Source of the DNA: Methylomonas sp. LW13
GTDB taxonomy: Bacteria; Pseudomonadota; Gammaproteobacteria; Methylococcales; Methylomonadaceae
Assembly (NCBI RefSeq): GCF_016865255.1
Contig: NZ_CP033381.1
Span: forward strand, 930,001-994,000
Direction: 5' to 3'
DNA length: 64,000 nt
Part shown: positions 51,393-61,432 of the stretch, one piece after another
Position numbering within the stretch: position 1 is the first letter of the stretch
Layout of the letters: each line of letters begins with the position of its first letter
Program-made: the position numbers and the translations under genes
The notes under the pieces: generated by a model
The model's database searches: none
Told to the model about the DNA's origin: nothing
What the model saw: the letters and a program-made list of their open reading frames with translations, nothing else

Positions 51393-51806
51393 ATGCTTCA
51401 GCCAAAAAGAACAAAATTTCGCAAACAACATACCGGTAGAAATAACGGTACGGCATTGCGTGGTTCGTCAGTGAGCTTCGGGGAGTATGGTTTGAAGTCA
51501 GTTAGCCGTGGTAGAATGACCGCCCGGCAAATTGAGGCCGCGAGGAGAGCTATTAGTCGTCACGTGAAACGGGGTGGGAAAATTTGGATCAGAATTTTTC
51601 CAGATAAACCTATTACGAAAAAACCATTAGAAGTTCGTATGGGTAAAGGTAAAGGTAGTGTAGAATACTGGGTTGCTCAGATCAAACCCGGCACGATGCT
51701 GTTTGAAATTGAGGGTGTTTCCGAGGAATTAGCGCGAGAGGCCTTTGAACTGGCCGCTGCTAAGCTGCCGGTGAAAACTACGTTCTCTACACGGACAATA
51801 ATGTAA
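51393..51806 (+). CDS. rplP: 50S ribosomal protein L16
   Basis: A 137-residue protein by the A site. It begins [17 protein letters not shown] and carries [20 protein letters not shown], in which the Arg of EVRMGKG is the YcfD hydroxylation site in E. coli. TAATG overlap with rpmC. Confidence 0.98.
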   Translation: MLQPKRTKFRKQHTGRNNGTALRGSSVSFGEYGLKSVSRGRMTARQIEAARRAISRHVKRGGKIWIRIFPDKPITKKPLEVRMGKGKGSVEYWVAQIKPGTMLFEIEGVSEELAREAFELAAAKLPVKTTFSTRTIM

Positions 51807-51997
51807 TGAAAGCGAAAGATTTAAGAAGCAAAACAAAAGAAGAGTTGAATTCCAATCTTTTGGAGTTGTCTCGCGAACAGTTCAATTTGAGAATGCAAAA
51901 GGGAACTGGACAGCTTAGCAAGTCGAGTCAAATTAAGCAGGTGAGGCGAGACATTGCCCGCATTAGTACTATTCTAAGTGAAATGGCAAGAGTATAG
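51806..51997 (+). CDS. rpmC: 50S ribosomal protein L29
   Basis: A 63-residue helical hairpin at the tunnel exit. It begins [20 protein letters not shown] and includes [13 protein letters not shown]. The start overlaps the rplP stop. Confidence 0.97.
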   Translation: MKAKDLRSKTKEELNSNLLELSREQFNLRMQKGTGQLSKSSQIKQVRRDIARISTILSEMARV

Positions 51998-51999
51998 AT

Positions 52000-52263
52000 A
52001 TGAGCGAAAATCTAGATACTGTACGTAAAGTAACTGGTCGTGTTGTTAGTAATAAAATGGATAAGACTGCTTCGGTTTTGGTAGAGCGCCTGGTTAAGCA
52101 CCCTGTGTACGGAAAGTATATAAAGCGATCCACTAAGCTTCTCGTTCACGACGAAAACAATATATGCCAAGAAGGCGATGTGGTTTCTATTACCTCGTGT
52201 CGTCCTGTTTCTAAGAATAAGGCATTCAAGCTGTTGGAAGTCTTAGAAGCTGCCAATAGATAA
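52000..52263 (+). CDS. rpsQ: 30S ribosomal protein S17
   Basis: An 87-residue OB-fold protein, an early 16S rRNA binder. Conserved [23 protein letters not shown] and [18 protein letters not shown]. Last gene of the S10 set, two bases after rpmC. Confidence 0.97.
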   Translation: MSENLDTVRKVTGRVVSNKMDKTASVLVERLVKHPVYGKYIKRSTKLLVHDENNICQEGDVVSITSCRPVSKNKAFKLLEVLEAANR

Positions 52264-52290
52264 TCAATAATTTTAGTTGGGATTTTAAAA

Positions 52291-52659
52291 ATGATTCAGA
52301 TGCAAACTAGCCTTGACGTCGCCGATAACAGTGGCGCAAAAAAGGTCATGTGTATCAAGGTCCTTGGAGGTTCGCACCGCCGCTACGCTGGCATTGGCGA
52401 CATCATCAAGGTGAGCGTCAAAGACGCAATGCCGCGCACTAGGGTTAAAAAAGGCGATGTATATAATGCCTTGGTTGTAAGAACTCGTAAAGGTGTTCGT
52501 AGGGCCGATGGTTCGGTTATACGCTTTGACGGTAATGCCGCCGTAATTTTAAATAACCAACTACAACCAATTGGTACTCGTATCTTTGGGCCGGTTACTC
52601 GTGAATTAAGAGGCGATAAATTCATGAAGATTATCTCTCTAGCGCCAGAAGTATTGTAG
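52291..52659 (+). CDS. rplN: 50S ribosomal protein L14
   Basis: A 122-residue subunit-interface protein. It begins [21 protein letters not shown] and ends [10 protein letters not shown]. First gene of the spc set; the 27-bp gap from rpsQ shows no promoter. Confidence 0.98.
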   Translation: MIQMQTSLDVADNSGAKKVMCIKVLGGSHRRYAGIGDIIKVSVKDAMPRTRVKKGDVYNALVVRTRKGVRRADGSVIRFDGNAAVILNNQLQPIGTRIFGPVTRELRGDKFMKIISLAPEVL

Positions 52660-52669
52660 AGGTCCAAAG

Positions 52670-52987
52670 ATGCAAAAGATTAAGCAAGGCGATGAAGTCA
52701 TAGTAATAGTTGGAAAAGATAAAGGCAAGCTAGGGAAAGTTAGTAAGGTGCTTGAAGATCACAAGATATTAGTCGAAGGTATTAACTTAGTTAAGAAGCA
52801 TCAGCGAGGTAATCCAAATCTCGGTGTTTCTGGTGGTATTGTTGATAAAAACATGCCAATTGACATTTCGAATGTTGCTTTATTTAATCCAAAAACAAAA
52901 AAAGGCGACAGAGTGGGTTTTAGAATTCTTGATGATGGAAAAAAAGTCAGATTTTTTAAATCTACGAACGAAAACGTTGGTCTCTAA
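52670..52987 (+). CDS. rplX: 50S ribosomal protein L24
   Basis: A 105-residue assembly-initiator protein. The KOW motif is [18 protein letters not shown] at the N-terminus, followed by [15 protein letters not shown]. Confidence 0.97.
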   Translation: MQKIKQGDEVIVIVGKDKGKLGKVSKVLEDHKILVEGINLVKKHQRGNPNLGVSGGIVDKNMPIDISNVALFNPKTKKGDRVGFRILDDGKKVRFFKSTNENVGL

Positions 52988-52999
52988 GGTAATAAGGCT

Positions 53000-53539
53000 A
53001 TGGCTAGACTACAAAGTAAATATAAAACCGAAATTGTTCCTGCTCTGCAGGAGCAATTTGGCTACAAAACAATAATGCAAGTCCCTAAGCTCACCAAAAT
53101 AACGCTTAATATGGGCGTTGGCGGGGCTATTGCAGACAAAAAGGTCCTGCAGTCCGCTGTTTCTGATATGGAAAAAATATCAGGACAAAAGGCAGTCATT
53201 ACATTGGCTAGAAAATCAATTGCTGGGTTTAAGATTCGCGACGACATGCCAATCGGTTGTAAGGTTACTTTACGTGCCGATAAAATGTATGAATTTCTGG
53301 ATAGGTTAATTACGATCTCAATACCTAGAATACGCGATTTTAGAGGCATGAGTTCCAAGAGTTTCGATGGTCGTGGTAACTACTCTATGGGGATTAAAGA
53401 ACAAATTATTTTCCCTGAAATAGATTATGACAAGATTGATGCGCTCCGTGGTATGGATATTTGTATCACAACAACCGCTAAAACAGATGAAGAAGGTCTA
53501 GCGCTGTTGAAATTATTCAATTTTCCATTTAAAAACTAA
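53000..53539 (+). CDS. rplE: 50S ribosomal protein L5
   Basis: A 179-residue 5S rRNA-binding protein of the central protuberance. It shows [20 protein letters not shown] and [20 protein letters not shown]. Confidence 0.98.
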   Translation: MARLQSKYKTEIVPALQEQFGYKTIMQVPKLTKITLNMGVGGAIADKKVLQSAVSDMEKISGQKAVITLARKSIAGFKIRDDMPIGCKVTLRADKMYEFLDRLITISIPRIRDFRGMSSKSFDGRGNYSMGIKEQIIFPEIDYDKIDALRGMDICITTTAKTDEEGLALLKLFNFPFKN

Positions 53540-53550
53540 GGCGTATCGAC

Positions 53551-53856
53551 ATGGCTAAAAAATCAATGATTGCGCGCGAAGTAAAGCGTGAAGGCTTGAT
53601 AAAAAAATATCAGGCAAAGAGAAGTGAATTAAAAGAGATAATTAGGTCTCCGAATAGCTCCTTTGAAGAGAAAGAGAGCGCTCAAGTTCAACTTCAAAAA
53701 CTACCTAGAGACTCCAGTCAGTCCAGATTGCGTAATAGATGCAATCTGACAGGGCGTCCTCATGGATACTACAGAAAATTTGGTCTTAGTAGAAATAAAT
53801 TGAGGGAGGCCACAATGCGTGGCGACGTGCCCGGTTTATCAAAGGCTAGCTGGTAG
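53551..53856 (+). CDS. rpsN: 30S ribosomal protein S14 (zinc-free form)
   Basis: A 101-residue protein, the long form. At the usual zinc site it has [20 protein letters not shown] with a single Cys, so it cannot form the CxxC..CxxC zinc knuckle. It does not need zinc, unlike the L36 copy in this operon. Confidence 0.97.
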   Translation: MAKKSMIAREVKREGLIKKYQAKRSELKEIIRSPNSSFEEKESAQVQLQKLPRDSSQSRLRNRCNLTGRPHGYYRKFGLSRNKLREATMRGDVPGLSKASW

Positions 53857-53884
53857 TTCTGTTTAAGTTTTGGAGAATTGAAAA

Positions 53885-54280
53885 ATGAGTATGACAGATC
53901 CAATAGCAGATATGCTAACCAGAATTAGAAATGGTCAATCTGCTGGCAAAAAGAGTGTAAAAATCCCTTCATCGAAGTTAAAGCTGGCTATCGCTAAAGT
54001 ATTGAAAGAAGAGGGATATATTACTGACTTTAAAACCGAAATTACCGGGTGCCATACAGAAATGACCGTTGAGCTAAAGTATTACAACGGGGTTCCTGTT
54101 ATAGAGAGCGTTAAGCGAGTTAGCCGTCCCGGGCTTAGAATATACAAGTCTAAAGACGAGTTGCCGAAAGTGCTAGGTGGTCTAGGCATAGCCATAGTTT
54201 CAACCTCTAATGGTGTGATGACTGATCGCGCTGCGCGTGCTATAGGGCACGGCGGCGAAGTCATTTGCACTGTCTGTTAA
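53885..54280 (+). CDS. rpsH: 30S ribosomal protein S8
   Basis: A 131-residue 16S rRNA binder and, in enterics, the repressor of the spc messenger at L5. It begins [18 protein letters not shown] and ends with the conserved [20 protein letters not shown] ... GGEVICTVC. Confidence 0.98.
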   Translation: MSMTDPIADMLTRIRNGQSAGKKSVKIPSSKLKLAIAKVLKEEGYITDFKTEITGCHTEMTVELKYYNGVPVIESVKRVSRPGLRIYKSKDELPKVLGGLGIAIVSTSNGVMTDRAARAIGHGGEVICTVC

Positions 54281-54295
54281 TTAAAGAGGTATATC

Positions 54296-54829
54296 ATGTC
54301 TAGAGTAGCTAATGCGCCTATAACTTTGCCGTCAGGCGTTGATGTAAGAGTTGACGGCAAGCAAATGATAGTTAACGGTAAACTTGGTCGGCTTGCGTTT
54401 GATCTGTGCGACGCAGTTGATCTTGAAATCGAATCTAACGTAATCAGAATCAAATGGGACGATAGTGTAAAAGGTGCTAAGGCCCACGCAGGTACAGCTA
54501 GGGCGTCAATTAACAATATGGTAAAAGGCGTCTCCGAGGGATTCGTCAAAAAGATGTTGTTGGTTGGGGTCGGCTATAGGGCGCAAGTTAAAGACAATCT
54601 TTTAACTCTATCCTTGGGTTATTCAAACCCTGTCGAATATTTAATTCCCGAAGGCGTTACCGTTGAAGCGCCAACGCAAACTGAGTTGCATGTGAAGAGC
54701 AGTGATAAGCAGAAAGTCGGCCAAGTCGCATCTGAAATCAGAGCTTTTCGCCCGCCCGAGCCTTACAAAGGGAAGGGTGTGAGAATAGCTGACGAATACG
54801 TGGCTAGAAAAGAAGCCAAAAAGAAATAG
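54296..54829 (+). CDS. rplF: 50S ribosomal protein L6
   Basis: A 177-residue two-domain protein near the sarcin-ricin loop. It begins [17 protein letters not shown] and ends in the typical [19 protein letters not shown] and a basic tail. Confidence 0.98.
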   Translation: MSRVANAPITLPSGVDVRVDGKQMIVNGKLGRLAFDLCDAVDLEIESNVIRIKWDDSVKGAKAHAGTARASINNMVKGVSEGFVKKMLLVGVGYRAQVKDNLLTLSLGYSNPVEYLIPEGVTVEAPTQTELHVKSSDKQKVGQVASEIRAFRPPEPYKGKGVRIADEYVARKEAKKK

Positions 54830-54837
54830 GTGAAGTG

Positions 54838-55191
54838 ATGGATAAGAAGTCATCGAGATTAAAAAGAGCGTTGAGATTACGCTGCAAAATCAAAAAATTA
54901 AATGTAAATAGACTTACCATACATAGAACTTCCCAGCATATTTACGCGCAGGTTCTCAGTGTTGATGGTACGGCTACCCTCGCGGCAGCGTCTACACTAC
55001 AACCTGACGTAAAGGCGGGTTTGAGTAATACAAGTAATATTAAAGCTGCTACTGAGGTAGGGCGTATCGTTGCTGAAAGAGCGATTGCGGCTGGTGTAAC
55101 TGAGGTCGCATTTGACCGCTCTGGTTTTAAATATCATGGCCGCGTAAAGGCGTTAGCCGACGCTGCACGTGAAGCTGGCTTGAAGTTTTAG
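54838..55191 (+). CDS. rplR: 50S ribosomal protein L18
   Basis: A 117-residue 5S rRNA binder. The ATG at 54838 ([15 protein letters not shown]) is taken rather than the GTG directly before it, since AGGTGA then has better spacing. It ends with [24 protein letters not shown]. Confidence 0.96.
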   Translation: MDKKSSRLKRALRLRCKIKKLNVNRLTIHRTSQHIYAQVLSVDGTATLAAASTLQPDVKAGLSNTSNIKAATEVGRIVAERAIAAGVTEVAFDRSGFKYHGRVKALADAAREAGLKF

Positions 55192-55200
55192 GGGAATAGC

Positions 55201-55707
55201 ATGGCAACAGCACCATCTCAAGGTAGTACAGACGGATTACAGGAAAAATTGGTTTCGGTAAGACGTGTTGCAAAAGTAGTTAAAGGCGGTCGAGTTTTTG
55301 GTTTTGCTGCGCTTACGGTCGTCGGTGACGGCGACGGGCGTGTTGGTTATGGCGTTTCAAAAGCAAGAGAAGTGCCTGTAGCGATTCAAAAGTCGCTTGA
55401 GCAGGCTAGAAAGAACATGCGCAAAGTAGCGTTGAAAGAAGGTACGCTACAATATTCAATTATGTCTAACACTGGTGCGGCTAAGGTCTACATGCAACCG
55501 GCTTCAGAAGGTACCGGAATCATTGCCGGCGGTGCTATGCGCGCCGTATTCGAGGTCGTCGGAGTGCATAATGTACTGGCTAAATGTATCGGTACGAGTA
55601 ACCCGATTAATGTTGTGCGCGCGACAATTAACGGTTTAACCGCAATGCATGACGCTAAGAAAATCGCAGCGAAGCGCGGTTTATCTGTTGATCAAATAAC
55701 AGGGTAA
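55201..55707 (+). CDS. rpsE: 30S ribosomal protein S5
   Basis: A 168-residue accuracy protein. Conserved [20 protein letters not shown] (the spectinomycin loop region, wild-type pattern), [18 protein letters not shown] and [15 protein letters not shown]. Confidence 0.98.
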   Translation: MATAPSQGSTDGLQEKLVSVRRVAKVVKGGRVFGFAALTVVGDGDGRVGYGVSKAREVPVAIQKSLEQARKNMRKVALKEGTLQYSIMSNTGAAKVYMQPASEGTGIIAGGAMRAVFEVVGVHNVLAKCIGTSNPINVVRATINGLTAMHDAKKIAAKRGLSVDQITG

Positions 55708-55713
55708 AACGAT

Positions 55714-55899
55714 ATGAGTGGCAAAAAATTAAGCGTAATGATGACTAAAAGTAAAAATGGCCGCTTAAAAAGTCATCAGCAGTGTTTAAAAGGATTGGGG
55801 CTGAGCAGAATCCGGCAGGTCGTTGAGGTTATCGACACGCCTGAAAATCGCGGGATGATCAATAAAATCGCATATATGCTAAAGGTTGAGGAAGTTTAA
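55714..55899 (+). CDS. rpmD: 50S ribosomal protein L30
   Basis: A 61-residue protein with [20 protein letters not shown] and [20 protein letters not shown]. Its TAA overlaps the rplO ATG (TAATG). Confidence 0.96.
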   Translation: MSGKKLSVMMTKSKNGRLKSHQQCLKGLGLSRIRQVVEVIDTPENRGMINKIAYMLKVEEV

Positions 55900-56333
55900 T
55901 GTATCTGAACACAATACAATCTGCATGCGGCGCCAGAAAAAAGGCAAAGCGCGTCGGGCGTGGTATAGGATCTACTGATGGTAAAACCTGCGGTAGAGGT
56001 CATAAAGGTCAAAAGGCCCGTTCCGGGGGGTTTCATAAAGTGGGCTTTGAGGGCGGTCAGATGCCTTTGCAGCGTAGACTTCCAAAGGTTGGCTTTACCT
56101 CCAGAACAAAGAAATTTACTGCCGAGGTTCGTTTGGCTGAAATTGATGCTCTTCAGGCTGATGTTGTAGATATTCAATTACTGATCAGTGAGAACATTAT
56201 CCCGGTATTTTCAAAACAAGTTAAAGTAGTGAATACTGGAACAGTTACTCGGTCTTTGGTTTTAAAAGGACTTGGCGTTACGGCTGGTGCAAAGTTAACT
56301 ATTGAAGCTGCTGGTGGCAAAGTCGAGGCTTAA
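55899..56333 (+). CDS. rplO: 50S ribosomal protein L15
   Basis: A 144-residue late-assembly protein. The N-terminal extension is rich in Gly/Lys/Arg (KRVGRGIGSTDGKTCGRGHKG, KARSGGFHKVGFEGGQMPL in parts). The GTG of secY follows its stop with no gap. Confidence 0.97.
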   Translation: MYLNTIQSACGARKKAKRVGRGIGSTDGKTCGRGHKGQKARSGGFHKVGFEGGQMPLQRRLPKVGFTSRTKKFTAEVRLAEIDALQADVVDIQLLISENIIPVFSKQVKVVNTGTVTRSLVLKGLGVTAGAKLTIEAAGGKVEA

Positions 56334-57659
56334 GTGAGTGCTAAAGGAGTTGATGTTGCTGCAGGCACATTTCGGTTTGGTGAGCTCAAGTCAAGATTGT
56401 TGTTTGTTTTAGGCGCATTTGTCGTATACAGAATTGGCGCTCATATCCCCGTTCCGGGGATAGATCCAAAAGCGTTATCAATAATGTTTGAGCAGCAGTC
56501 GGGTTCTATCTTAAACATGTTTAACATGTTTTCGGGTGGTGCGTTGATGCGTTTGAGCCTGTTTGCGCTGGGTATAATGCCATACATCTCAGCGTCTATT
56601 ATTATGCAGCTTATGACTATTGTCATACCTGCTATGGAGCAGCTAAAAAAAGAAGGTGAGTCCGGGCGTAGAAAAATTTCTCAGTACACTCGCTATGGCA
56701 CCGTCGTTTTGGCGATGTTTCAATCGATAGGCATCTCGGTAGCCTTGCAAAACCAAACTGCGGGTGGTCTAGCTGTTGTTATCCAGCCTGGTATTAGTTT
56801 CGTTCTTATAACAACGATTACTTTAGTCACCGGTACGATATTCTTAATGTGGCTTGGGGAGCAGGTTACGGAAAGGGGGATAGGCAATGGTATATCGCTA
56901 ATTATATTTGCCGGTATCGTATCTGGATTGCCTTCCGCAATTGGCGGAACCCTAGAGCTTGCACGTACTGGTGAAATGAATGGGGCGTTTATTGTTGTGT
57001 TGTTCGCTTTGTCGATAGTTGTAACGGGTGTTGTTGTTTTTGTTGAAAGAGGGCAAAGACGGATAACCATTAATTATCCAAAAAGGCAGCAAGGCAACAA
57101 GGTCTATTCAGGGCAAAGTTCCTTTTTGCCGCTTAAGTTGAATATGGCAGGCGTTATACCGCCCATTTTTGCATCAAGCATTATTTTATTTCCCGCGACA
57201 ATAGCAGGATGGTTCGGGAATGTTGATGGCTTTTCTTGGCTTCAGGATATTTCGTCGGTGCTTTCTCCCGGTCAGCCTGTGTACGTTCTATGCTATGCGT
57301 TGGCTATTGTGTTCTTTTGTTTCTTTTATACCGCTCTGGTTTTCAATTCAAAGGAAACCGCGGAAAACCTTAAGAAATCAGGTGCTTATTTGCCTGGAAT
57401 TAGGCCGGGGGCTCACACTACCAGTTATATCGATAAGGTAATGACGCGGCTCACTTTGATAGGTGCTGTTTACATCACATTGATATGTTTGTTGCCTGAG
57501 TTTCTGATCGTCTATTGGAATGTGCCCTTTTCTTTTGGTGGCACATCTTTGCTTATCATTGTGGTTGTTGTGATGGACTTTATTTCGCAAATGCAGACGC
57601 ATTTAATGTCGCAGCAATACGAAGGCTTGATGAAAAAAGCCAATTTGAAAAAATCTTAA
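56334..57659 (+). CDS. secY: Preprotein translocase subunit SecY
   Basis: A 441-residue ten-helix channel subunit of SecYEG. The GTG start follows the rplO stop directly. Visible: [14 protein letters not shown] (helix 1), the plug-side [11 protein letters not shown] and [14 protein letters not shown], and the SecA/ribosome-binding loop [18 protein letters not shown] near 365. Partner secE lies 25 kb upstream. Confidence 0.98.
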   Translation: MSAKGVDVAAGTFRFGELKSRLLFVLGAFVVYRIGAHIPVPGIDPKALSIMFEQQSGSILNMFNMFSGGALMRLSLFALGIMPYISASIIMQLMTIVIPAMEQLKKEGESGRRKISQYTRYGTVVLAMFQSIGISVALQNQTAGGLAVVIQPGISFVLITTITLVTGTIFLMWLGEQVTERGIGNGISLIIFAGIVSGLPSAIGGTLELARTGEMNGAFIVVLFALSIVVTGVVVFVERGQRRITINYPKRQQGNKVYSGQSSFLPLKLNMAGVIPPIFASSIILFPATIAGWFGNVDGFSWLQDISSVLSPGQPVYVLCYALAIVFFCFFYTALVFNSKETAENLKKSGAYLPGIRPGAHTTSYIDKVMTRLTLIGAVYITLICLLPEFLIVYWNVPFSFGGTSLLIIVVVVMDFISQMQTHLMSQQYEGLMKKANLKKS

Positions 57660-57677
57660 AATTTCCAGGAGTTTGCC

Positions 57678-57791
57678 GTGAAAGTACGAGCTTCAATAAA
57701 AGCCATATGCAAAAGTTGTAAAGTAATTAAAAGAAACGGCGTTGTGCGAGTTATCTGTAAAGATGGCAGACACAAACAGCGTCAAGGCTAA
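57678..57791 (+). CDS. rpmJ: 50S ribosomal protein L36 (zinc-binding form)
   Basis: A 37-residue protein with a GTG start, [20 protein letters not shown] then [17 protein letters not shown]. Cys11, Cys14, Cys27 and His32 form the zinc ribbon, so this is the C+ form. CCAGGAG precedes the start. It lies between secY and the alpha-operon promoter, the normal place. Confidence 0.97.
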   Translation: MKVRASIKAICKSCKVIKRNGVVRVICKDGRHKQRQG

Positions 57792-57798
57792 CTTGTTT

Positions 57799-57827
57799 TT
57801 GTGATTTATTTTGCAGGGTGATATAAT
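57799..57827 (+). promoter_or_regulatory. Extended -10 promoter of the alpha (rpsM) operon
   Basis: -10 TATAAT (perfect) at 57822-57827, preceded by TGA as an extended -10. The -35 TTGTGA is at 57799-57804 with a 17-bp spacer. It lies in the 76-bp gap between rpmJ and rpsM. Confidence 0.8.
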
Positions 57828-57867
57828 CCCCTGTTTAACCTTATAGTACTGTTTTTGGAGTATCTGA

Positions 57868-58224
57868 ATGGCTCGTATTGCCGGTATAAACGTGGCTGAC
57901 CATAAGCATGCGGAGATAGCGTTGACTGCTATCTATGGAATTGGCAGACAAACTGCTAGAAATATCTGCGATGAAGTTGGGGTTCAGCCAACCGTCAAGA
58001 TTCGAGACCTTTCTGAGGATCAAGTTGAATCTATACGTAAGGTTATTTCTGCGATGACTGTAGAAGGTGATCTTCGCAGAGAAGTCTCAATGAATATTAA
58101 AAGATTAATGGATCTGGGTTGTTATCGTGGTATCAGGCATCGCCGTGGTTTGCCATTGAGAGGACAAAGAACCAGAACAAATGCTCGGACTCGTAAAGGT
58201 CCGCGCAAGTCAGTTACTAAATAA
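57868..58224 (+). CDS. rpsM: 30S ribosomal protein S13
   Basis: A 118-residue 30S-head protein touching the 50S subunit and tRNA. It begins [20 protein letters not shown] and ends with the basic [18 protein letters not shown] tail. First gene after the alpha promoter. Confidence 0.98.
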   Translation: MARIAGINVADHKHAEIALTAIYGIGRQTARNICDEVGVQPTVKIRDLSEDQVESIRKVISAMTVEGDLRREVSMNIKRLMDLGCYRGIRHRRGLPLRGQRTRTNARTRKGPRKSVTK

Positions 58225-58247
58225 ATACATCTAGATAGGCATTTTTG

Positions 58248-58634
58248 ATGGCAACCCAGAATCGAGTTAAAAAGCGTATTAAGAAAGAAGTAGCGGACGG
58301 TATCGTTCATGTCCACGCTTCCTTTAACAATACAATCGTTACTATTACAGACAGAAAAGGTAACGCGTTATCTTGGGCTACATCTGGTGGATCCGGTTTC
58401 CGTGGCTCACGCAAAAGCACACCTTTCGCAGCGCAGGTGGCTGCTGAGAAAGCAGGAGCGGTAGCTCAGGAATACGGTATGAAAAATCTGGATGTTATGA
58501 TTAAGGGCCCCGGCCCTGGTAGGGAATCTGCTGTTCGCTCTTTGAACAGTATGGGGTTCAAAATTTCAAATATCGTGGACGTTACTCCCATACCTCATAA
58601 TGGTTGCCGTCCACCCAAAAAACGTCGTGTTTAG
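58248..58634 (+). CDS. rpsK: 30S ribosomal protein S11
   Basis: A 128-residue platform protein. The ATG at 58248 ([15 protein letters not shown]) is used; an in-frame TTG lies directly before it. Conserved [19 protein letters not shown] and [17 protein letters not shown]. Confidence 0.97.
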   Translation: MATQNRVKKRIKKEVADGIVHVHASFNNTIVTITDRKGNALSWATSGGSGFRGSRKSTPFAAQVAAEKAGAVAQEYGMKNLDVMIKGPGPGRESAVRSLNSMGFKISNIVDVTPIPHNGCRPPKKRRV

Positions 58635-58652
58635 GATAGTGGAGTAAATTTA

Positions 58653-59273
58653 ATGGCAAGATATCTTGGTCCTGCTTGCAAGCTGAGTCGTAGGGAAGGT
58701 ACTGATTTATTTTTGAAAAGCAGAGGTAAATCTCTGGAAAGCAAATGTAAATTAGAACAAAGACCTGGTCAACATGGCGCTAAGCGTACAAGGAATTCTG
58801 ATTATGCTATGCAGCTCCGCGCCAAACAGCGCTTGCGCCGCATATACGGGGTTTTGGAAAAGCAATTCCGGAACTATTACAAAGCTGCTGACCTACAAAA
58901 AGGCGCTACTGGTCAAAATTTGCTTGATTTTTTAGAGTCTCGATTGGACAACGTCGTTTACCGTATGGGCTACGCTGCTACCCGGGCGGAAGCAAGGCAG
59001 TTGGTATCTCACAAAGCGATTTTGGTAAACGATAGGTTAATTAATATACCTTCATACCAAGTCGCTGCAGGCGATGTAATTAAGGTTAGAGAAAAAGCTA
59101 AGAGCCAACAACGTATTAAAGACTCGCTGGTTGTTGCCGAGCAGTATGGCTTTCCAGTTTGGGTAGAAGTTAATTCCAAAGAGATGAGTGGAACATTCAA
59201 GTCTGTGCCTGATCGCGTGGATTTAGGCTCTGACATCAACGAGCAGCTGGTTGTTGAGCTTTATTCTAAGTAA
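58653..59273 (+). CDS. rpsD: 30S ribosomal protein S4
   Basis: A 206-residue primary 16S rRNA binder and, in enterics, the repressor of the alpha operon. It begins [20 protein letters not shown], with the S4 fold at [30 protein letters not shown] text (two adjacent pieces). Confidence 0.98.
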   Translation: MARYLGPACKLSRREGTDLFLKSRGKSLESKCKLEQRPGQHGAKRTRNSDYAMQLRAKQRLRRIYGVLEKQFRNYYKAADLQKGATGQNLLDFLESRLDNVVYRMGYAATRAEARQLVSHKAILVNDRLINIPSYQVAAGDVIKVREKAKSQQRIKDSLVVAEQYGFPVWVEVNSKEMSGTFKSVPDRVDLGSDINEQLVVELYSK

Positions 59274-59296
59274 TAAATAAGTCCAGGATTTAAATT

Positions 59297-60307
59297 ATGC
59301 AGAGTTCTATTGTTGGCCTACTTAAGCCTAGACTTGTCGAGGTGATTAACGAATCGGCCAACCACTCGAGAATCGTTATCGAGCCTCTGGAGCGCGGCTT
59401 CGGGCATTCTTTAGGCAATGCTTTGAGGCGGGTCATGCTGTCTTCAATTCCAGGTTGCGCAGTTACAGAAATTTCTATCGAAGGCGTGTTGCATGAATTC
59501 ACCACGATAGAAGGTGTTCAAGAAGATGTCATAGACATCATACTGAACCTTAAGAAACTTGCTGTCGTCGTTCATTCTAAGGATGAAGTGACTCTCACGC
59601 TGGCTAAATCGGGTGTTGGTGTCGTAACTGCTCGGGATATTGAACTACCCCATAATGTGGAGTTAGTAAACCCGGATCTGATAATCGCAAACATCAACAA
59701 TCAAGACTGCTCACTCAACATCAAGATTAAGGTCGAGAGAGGTCGGGGTTATGTTCCTGCCAGTCTGAGGAAAGAGATGAATGACGACGCGCCGGTCGGT
59801 GTGTTAATGGTCGATGCCGCATTTAGTCCTATAGTAAAGGTCGCTTATCATGTAGAAAGCACTCGTGTCGAGCAACGCACTAATCTGGATAGGCTCGTTA
59901 TAGAATTGGAGACAAATGGTACGGTTGATCCTGAGCAGGCGATCAAATTGGCCGCTTCGATTCTTCATGACCAGTTATCTGTGTTCGTAGATTTTGAAAA
60001 AGTTAACGAACAGATACATGAGGAGGTGGCAATTGAGGAAGAGTCGTTCGATCCAGTCTTGCTACGTCCTGTAGATGATTTGGAGTTGACGGTTCGTTCT
60101 GCCAACTGCCTAAAGGCGGAAAACATTTTCTATATCGGCGATCTGATTCAGCGGACCGAAGTGGAGTTGTTGAGGACACCTAATCTGGGTAAGAAGTCGT
60201 TAACGGAAATTAAAGATATTCTTGCAATTAAAGGTCTGTCATTGGGTATGCGCTTGGAAAACTGGCCACCTGAAAATCTGGCTGATCAATCGCAAGCTGG
60301 AATTTGA
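59297..60307 (+). CDS. rpoA: RNA polymerase alpha subunit
   Basis: A 336-residue assembly subunit. The N-terminal dimerisation domain has [20 protein letters not shown], a linker lies near 235-250, and the C-terminal domain binds UP elements and activators through [12 protein letters not shown] and [13 protein letters not shown]. The DNA-contact Arg of VRSANCL is present. Confidence 0.98.
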   Translation: MQSSIVGLLKPRLVEVINESANHSRIVIEPLERGFGHSLGNALRRVMLSSIPGCAVTEISIEGVLHEFTTIEGVQEDVIDIILNLKKLAVVVHSKDEVTLTLAKSGVGVVTARDIELPHNVELVNPDLIIANINNQDCSLNIKIKVERGRGYVPASLRKEMNDDAPVGVLMVDAAFSPIVKVAYHVESTRVEQRTNLDRLVIELETNGTVDPEQAIKLAASILHDQLSVFVDFEKVNEQIHEEVAIEEESFDPVLLRPVDDLELTVRSANCLKAENIFYIGDLIQRTEVELLRTPNLGKKSLTEIKDILAIKGLSLGMRLENWPPENLADQSQAGI

Positions 60308-60325
60308 ATATAAGGCATTTGAAAA

Positions 60326-60706
60326 ATGAGACACCGTAAATCTGGAAGACAGTTAAATAAAAATAGTAGCCACAGAAAAGCGCTATTTAGCAACATGGCT
60401 TGCTCTTTGTTTAGACACGAGTTAATCAAGACTACGTTACCAAAAGCAAAAGAGTTGCGCGTGATCGCCGAGCCTTTGATTACATTATCTAAAAACGACT
60501 CTGTCGCGAAACGTCGCCAGGCGTTCTCTAAGTTGCGCGATAGAGATGTTGTGACGAAATTATTTAACGAGCTTGGTCCAAGGTATCAATCCAGAAACGG
60601 TGGGTATTTGAGGATTATAAAGTGCGGATTCCGGCCTGGTGATGACGCACCTATGGCCTACGTCGAGTTGGTAGATAGACCAGAGCCTGTACAAACTGAA
60701 GAATAA
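60326..60706 (+). CDS. rplQ: 50S ribosomal protein L17
   Basis: A 126-residue tunnel-exit protein. It begins [20 protein letters not shown], with [16 protein letters not shown] and [20 protein letters not shown]. Last gene of the ribosomal block. Confidence 0.98.
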   Translation: MRHRKSGRQLNKNSSHRKALFSNMACSLFRHELIKTTLPKAKELRVIAEPLITLSKNDSVAKRRQAFSKLRDRDVVTKLFNELGPRYQSRNGGYLRIIKCGFRPGDDAPMAYVELVDRPEPVQTEE

Positions 60707-60729
60707 ATGCCTTAATATTGGGCTTGTAG

Positions 60730-60764
60730 CGGCAGATTAGCTAGACGGCTTCTCTGCCGTTTTT
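60730..60764 (+). terminator. Rho-independent terminator of the alpha operon
   Basis: CGGCAGA (60730-60736) pairs with TCTGCCG (60753-60759), followed by TTTTT. A shorter inner stem (ACGGC/GCCGT) competes for the same right arm. It lies 24 bp after rplQ and marks the end of the ribosomal block. Confidence 0.8.
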
Positions 60765-60796
60765 GTTTGTGTACTGTTCAGCGTTAATTTATATTC

Positions 60797-61375
60797 CTAG
60801 AATATATTTCTTGGTCTGCTTGTTTGGTTTGTTTTTGAAGTCTCTATTGTTTCGCTGTAAGTGGCTTCTGCTATTGCTGTTGTTAATATGCGCCAACTAT
60901 CCAGCTTTTGTTGAAAAGCCATCGCTGCATGCGCCGGGCTTGTAGAGGGTAATCGGTGGTACGTAAACCGATCTGTGCATATATAAGGTTGAACATGCTT
61001 TTGAAAGGTTTTTTCTGCAGTTAAGCCATTAAAGAATATATGCGTAATATAGGGGTGGTTTAGGAAAAATCCTGGAAAATCATTTGTAACAATACTGTTT
61101 TTGTCTATTTTTGCATCGAGACTGCTGTTGTGCCGATGGCATGACTTAACTACATCCCATAGTGCAATGCCGGCTAATTTTAGTGATTCTATTCTCGCTA
61201 AGTATGAGCTACTAGGATTGAGTTCCAGAAGTTCGGTTATGATAGGCCAAAATTGATTCTGTGGATGCGCGTAATATCGATTAGCCTCCAGTGATGCTTT
61301 TCCAGGGATGCTGCCCAGAATCAAAACTGTTGCATCCGGTGAAGAGGCCGCTGAGAAGCTTGTTATTCGGTTCAT
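60797..61375 (-). CDS. DNA-deoxyinosine (hypoxanthine) glycosylase, uracil-DNA-glycosylase superfamily
   Basis: A 192-residue base-excision enzyme. The N-terminal motif LGSIPGKASLEANRYYAHPQ with NQFW, the middle GIALWDVVKSCHR and the C-terminal LPSTSPAHAAM match the family-6 (HDG) branch of the UDG superfamily, which removes hypoxanthine from deaminated adenine. The Mug/TDG type is the alternative, but the GSIPG and STSPAHA motifs favour HDG. A short Thr/Lys-rich tail ends the chain. It is convergent with rplQ and forms its own unit. Confidence 0.85.
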   Translation of the reverse strand: MNRITSFSAASSPDATVLILGSIPGKASLEANRYYAHPQNQFWPIITELLELNPSSSYLARIESLKLAGIALWDVVKSCHRHNSSLDAKIDKNSIVTNDFPGFFLNHPYITHIFFNGLTAEKTFQKHVQPYICTDRFTYHRLPSTSPAHAAMAFQQKLDSWRILTTAIAEATYSETIETSKTNQTSRPRNIF

Positions 61376-61432
61376 TCTGCCAGAATGTGATCGGGTTTCA
61401 TTGAGTGTTCGGTAAACTTGCTGGCACTAGTT

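Noticed and set aside
60763-60945. Short plus-strand frame rich in Leu/Phe/Tyr after rplQ
   Set aside because: It begins in the terminator T-run and overlaps the 3' end of the DNA glycosylase gene. There is no ribosome site.
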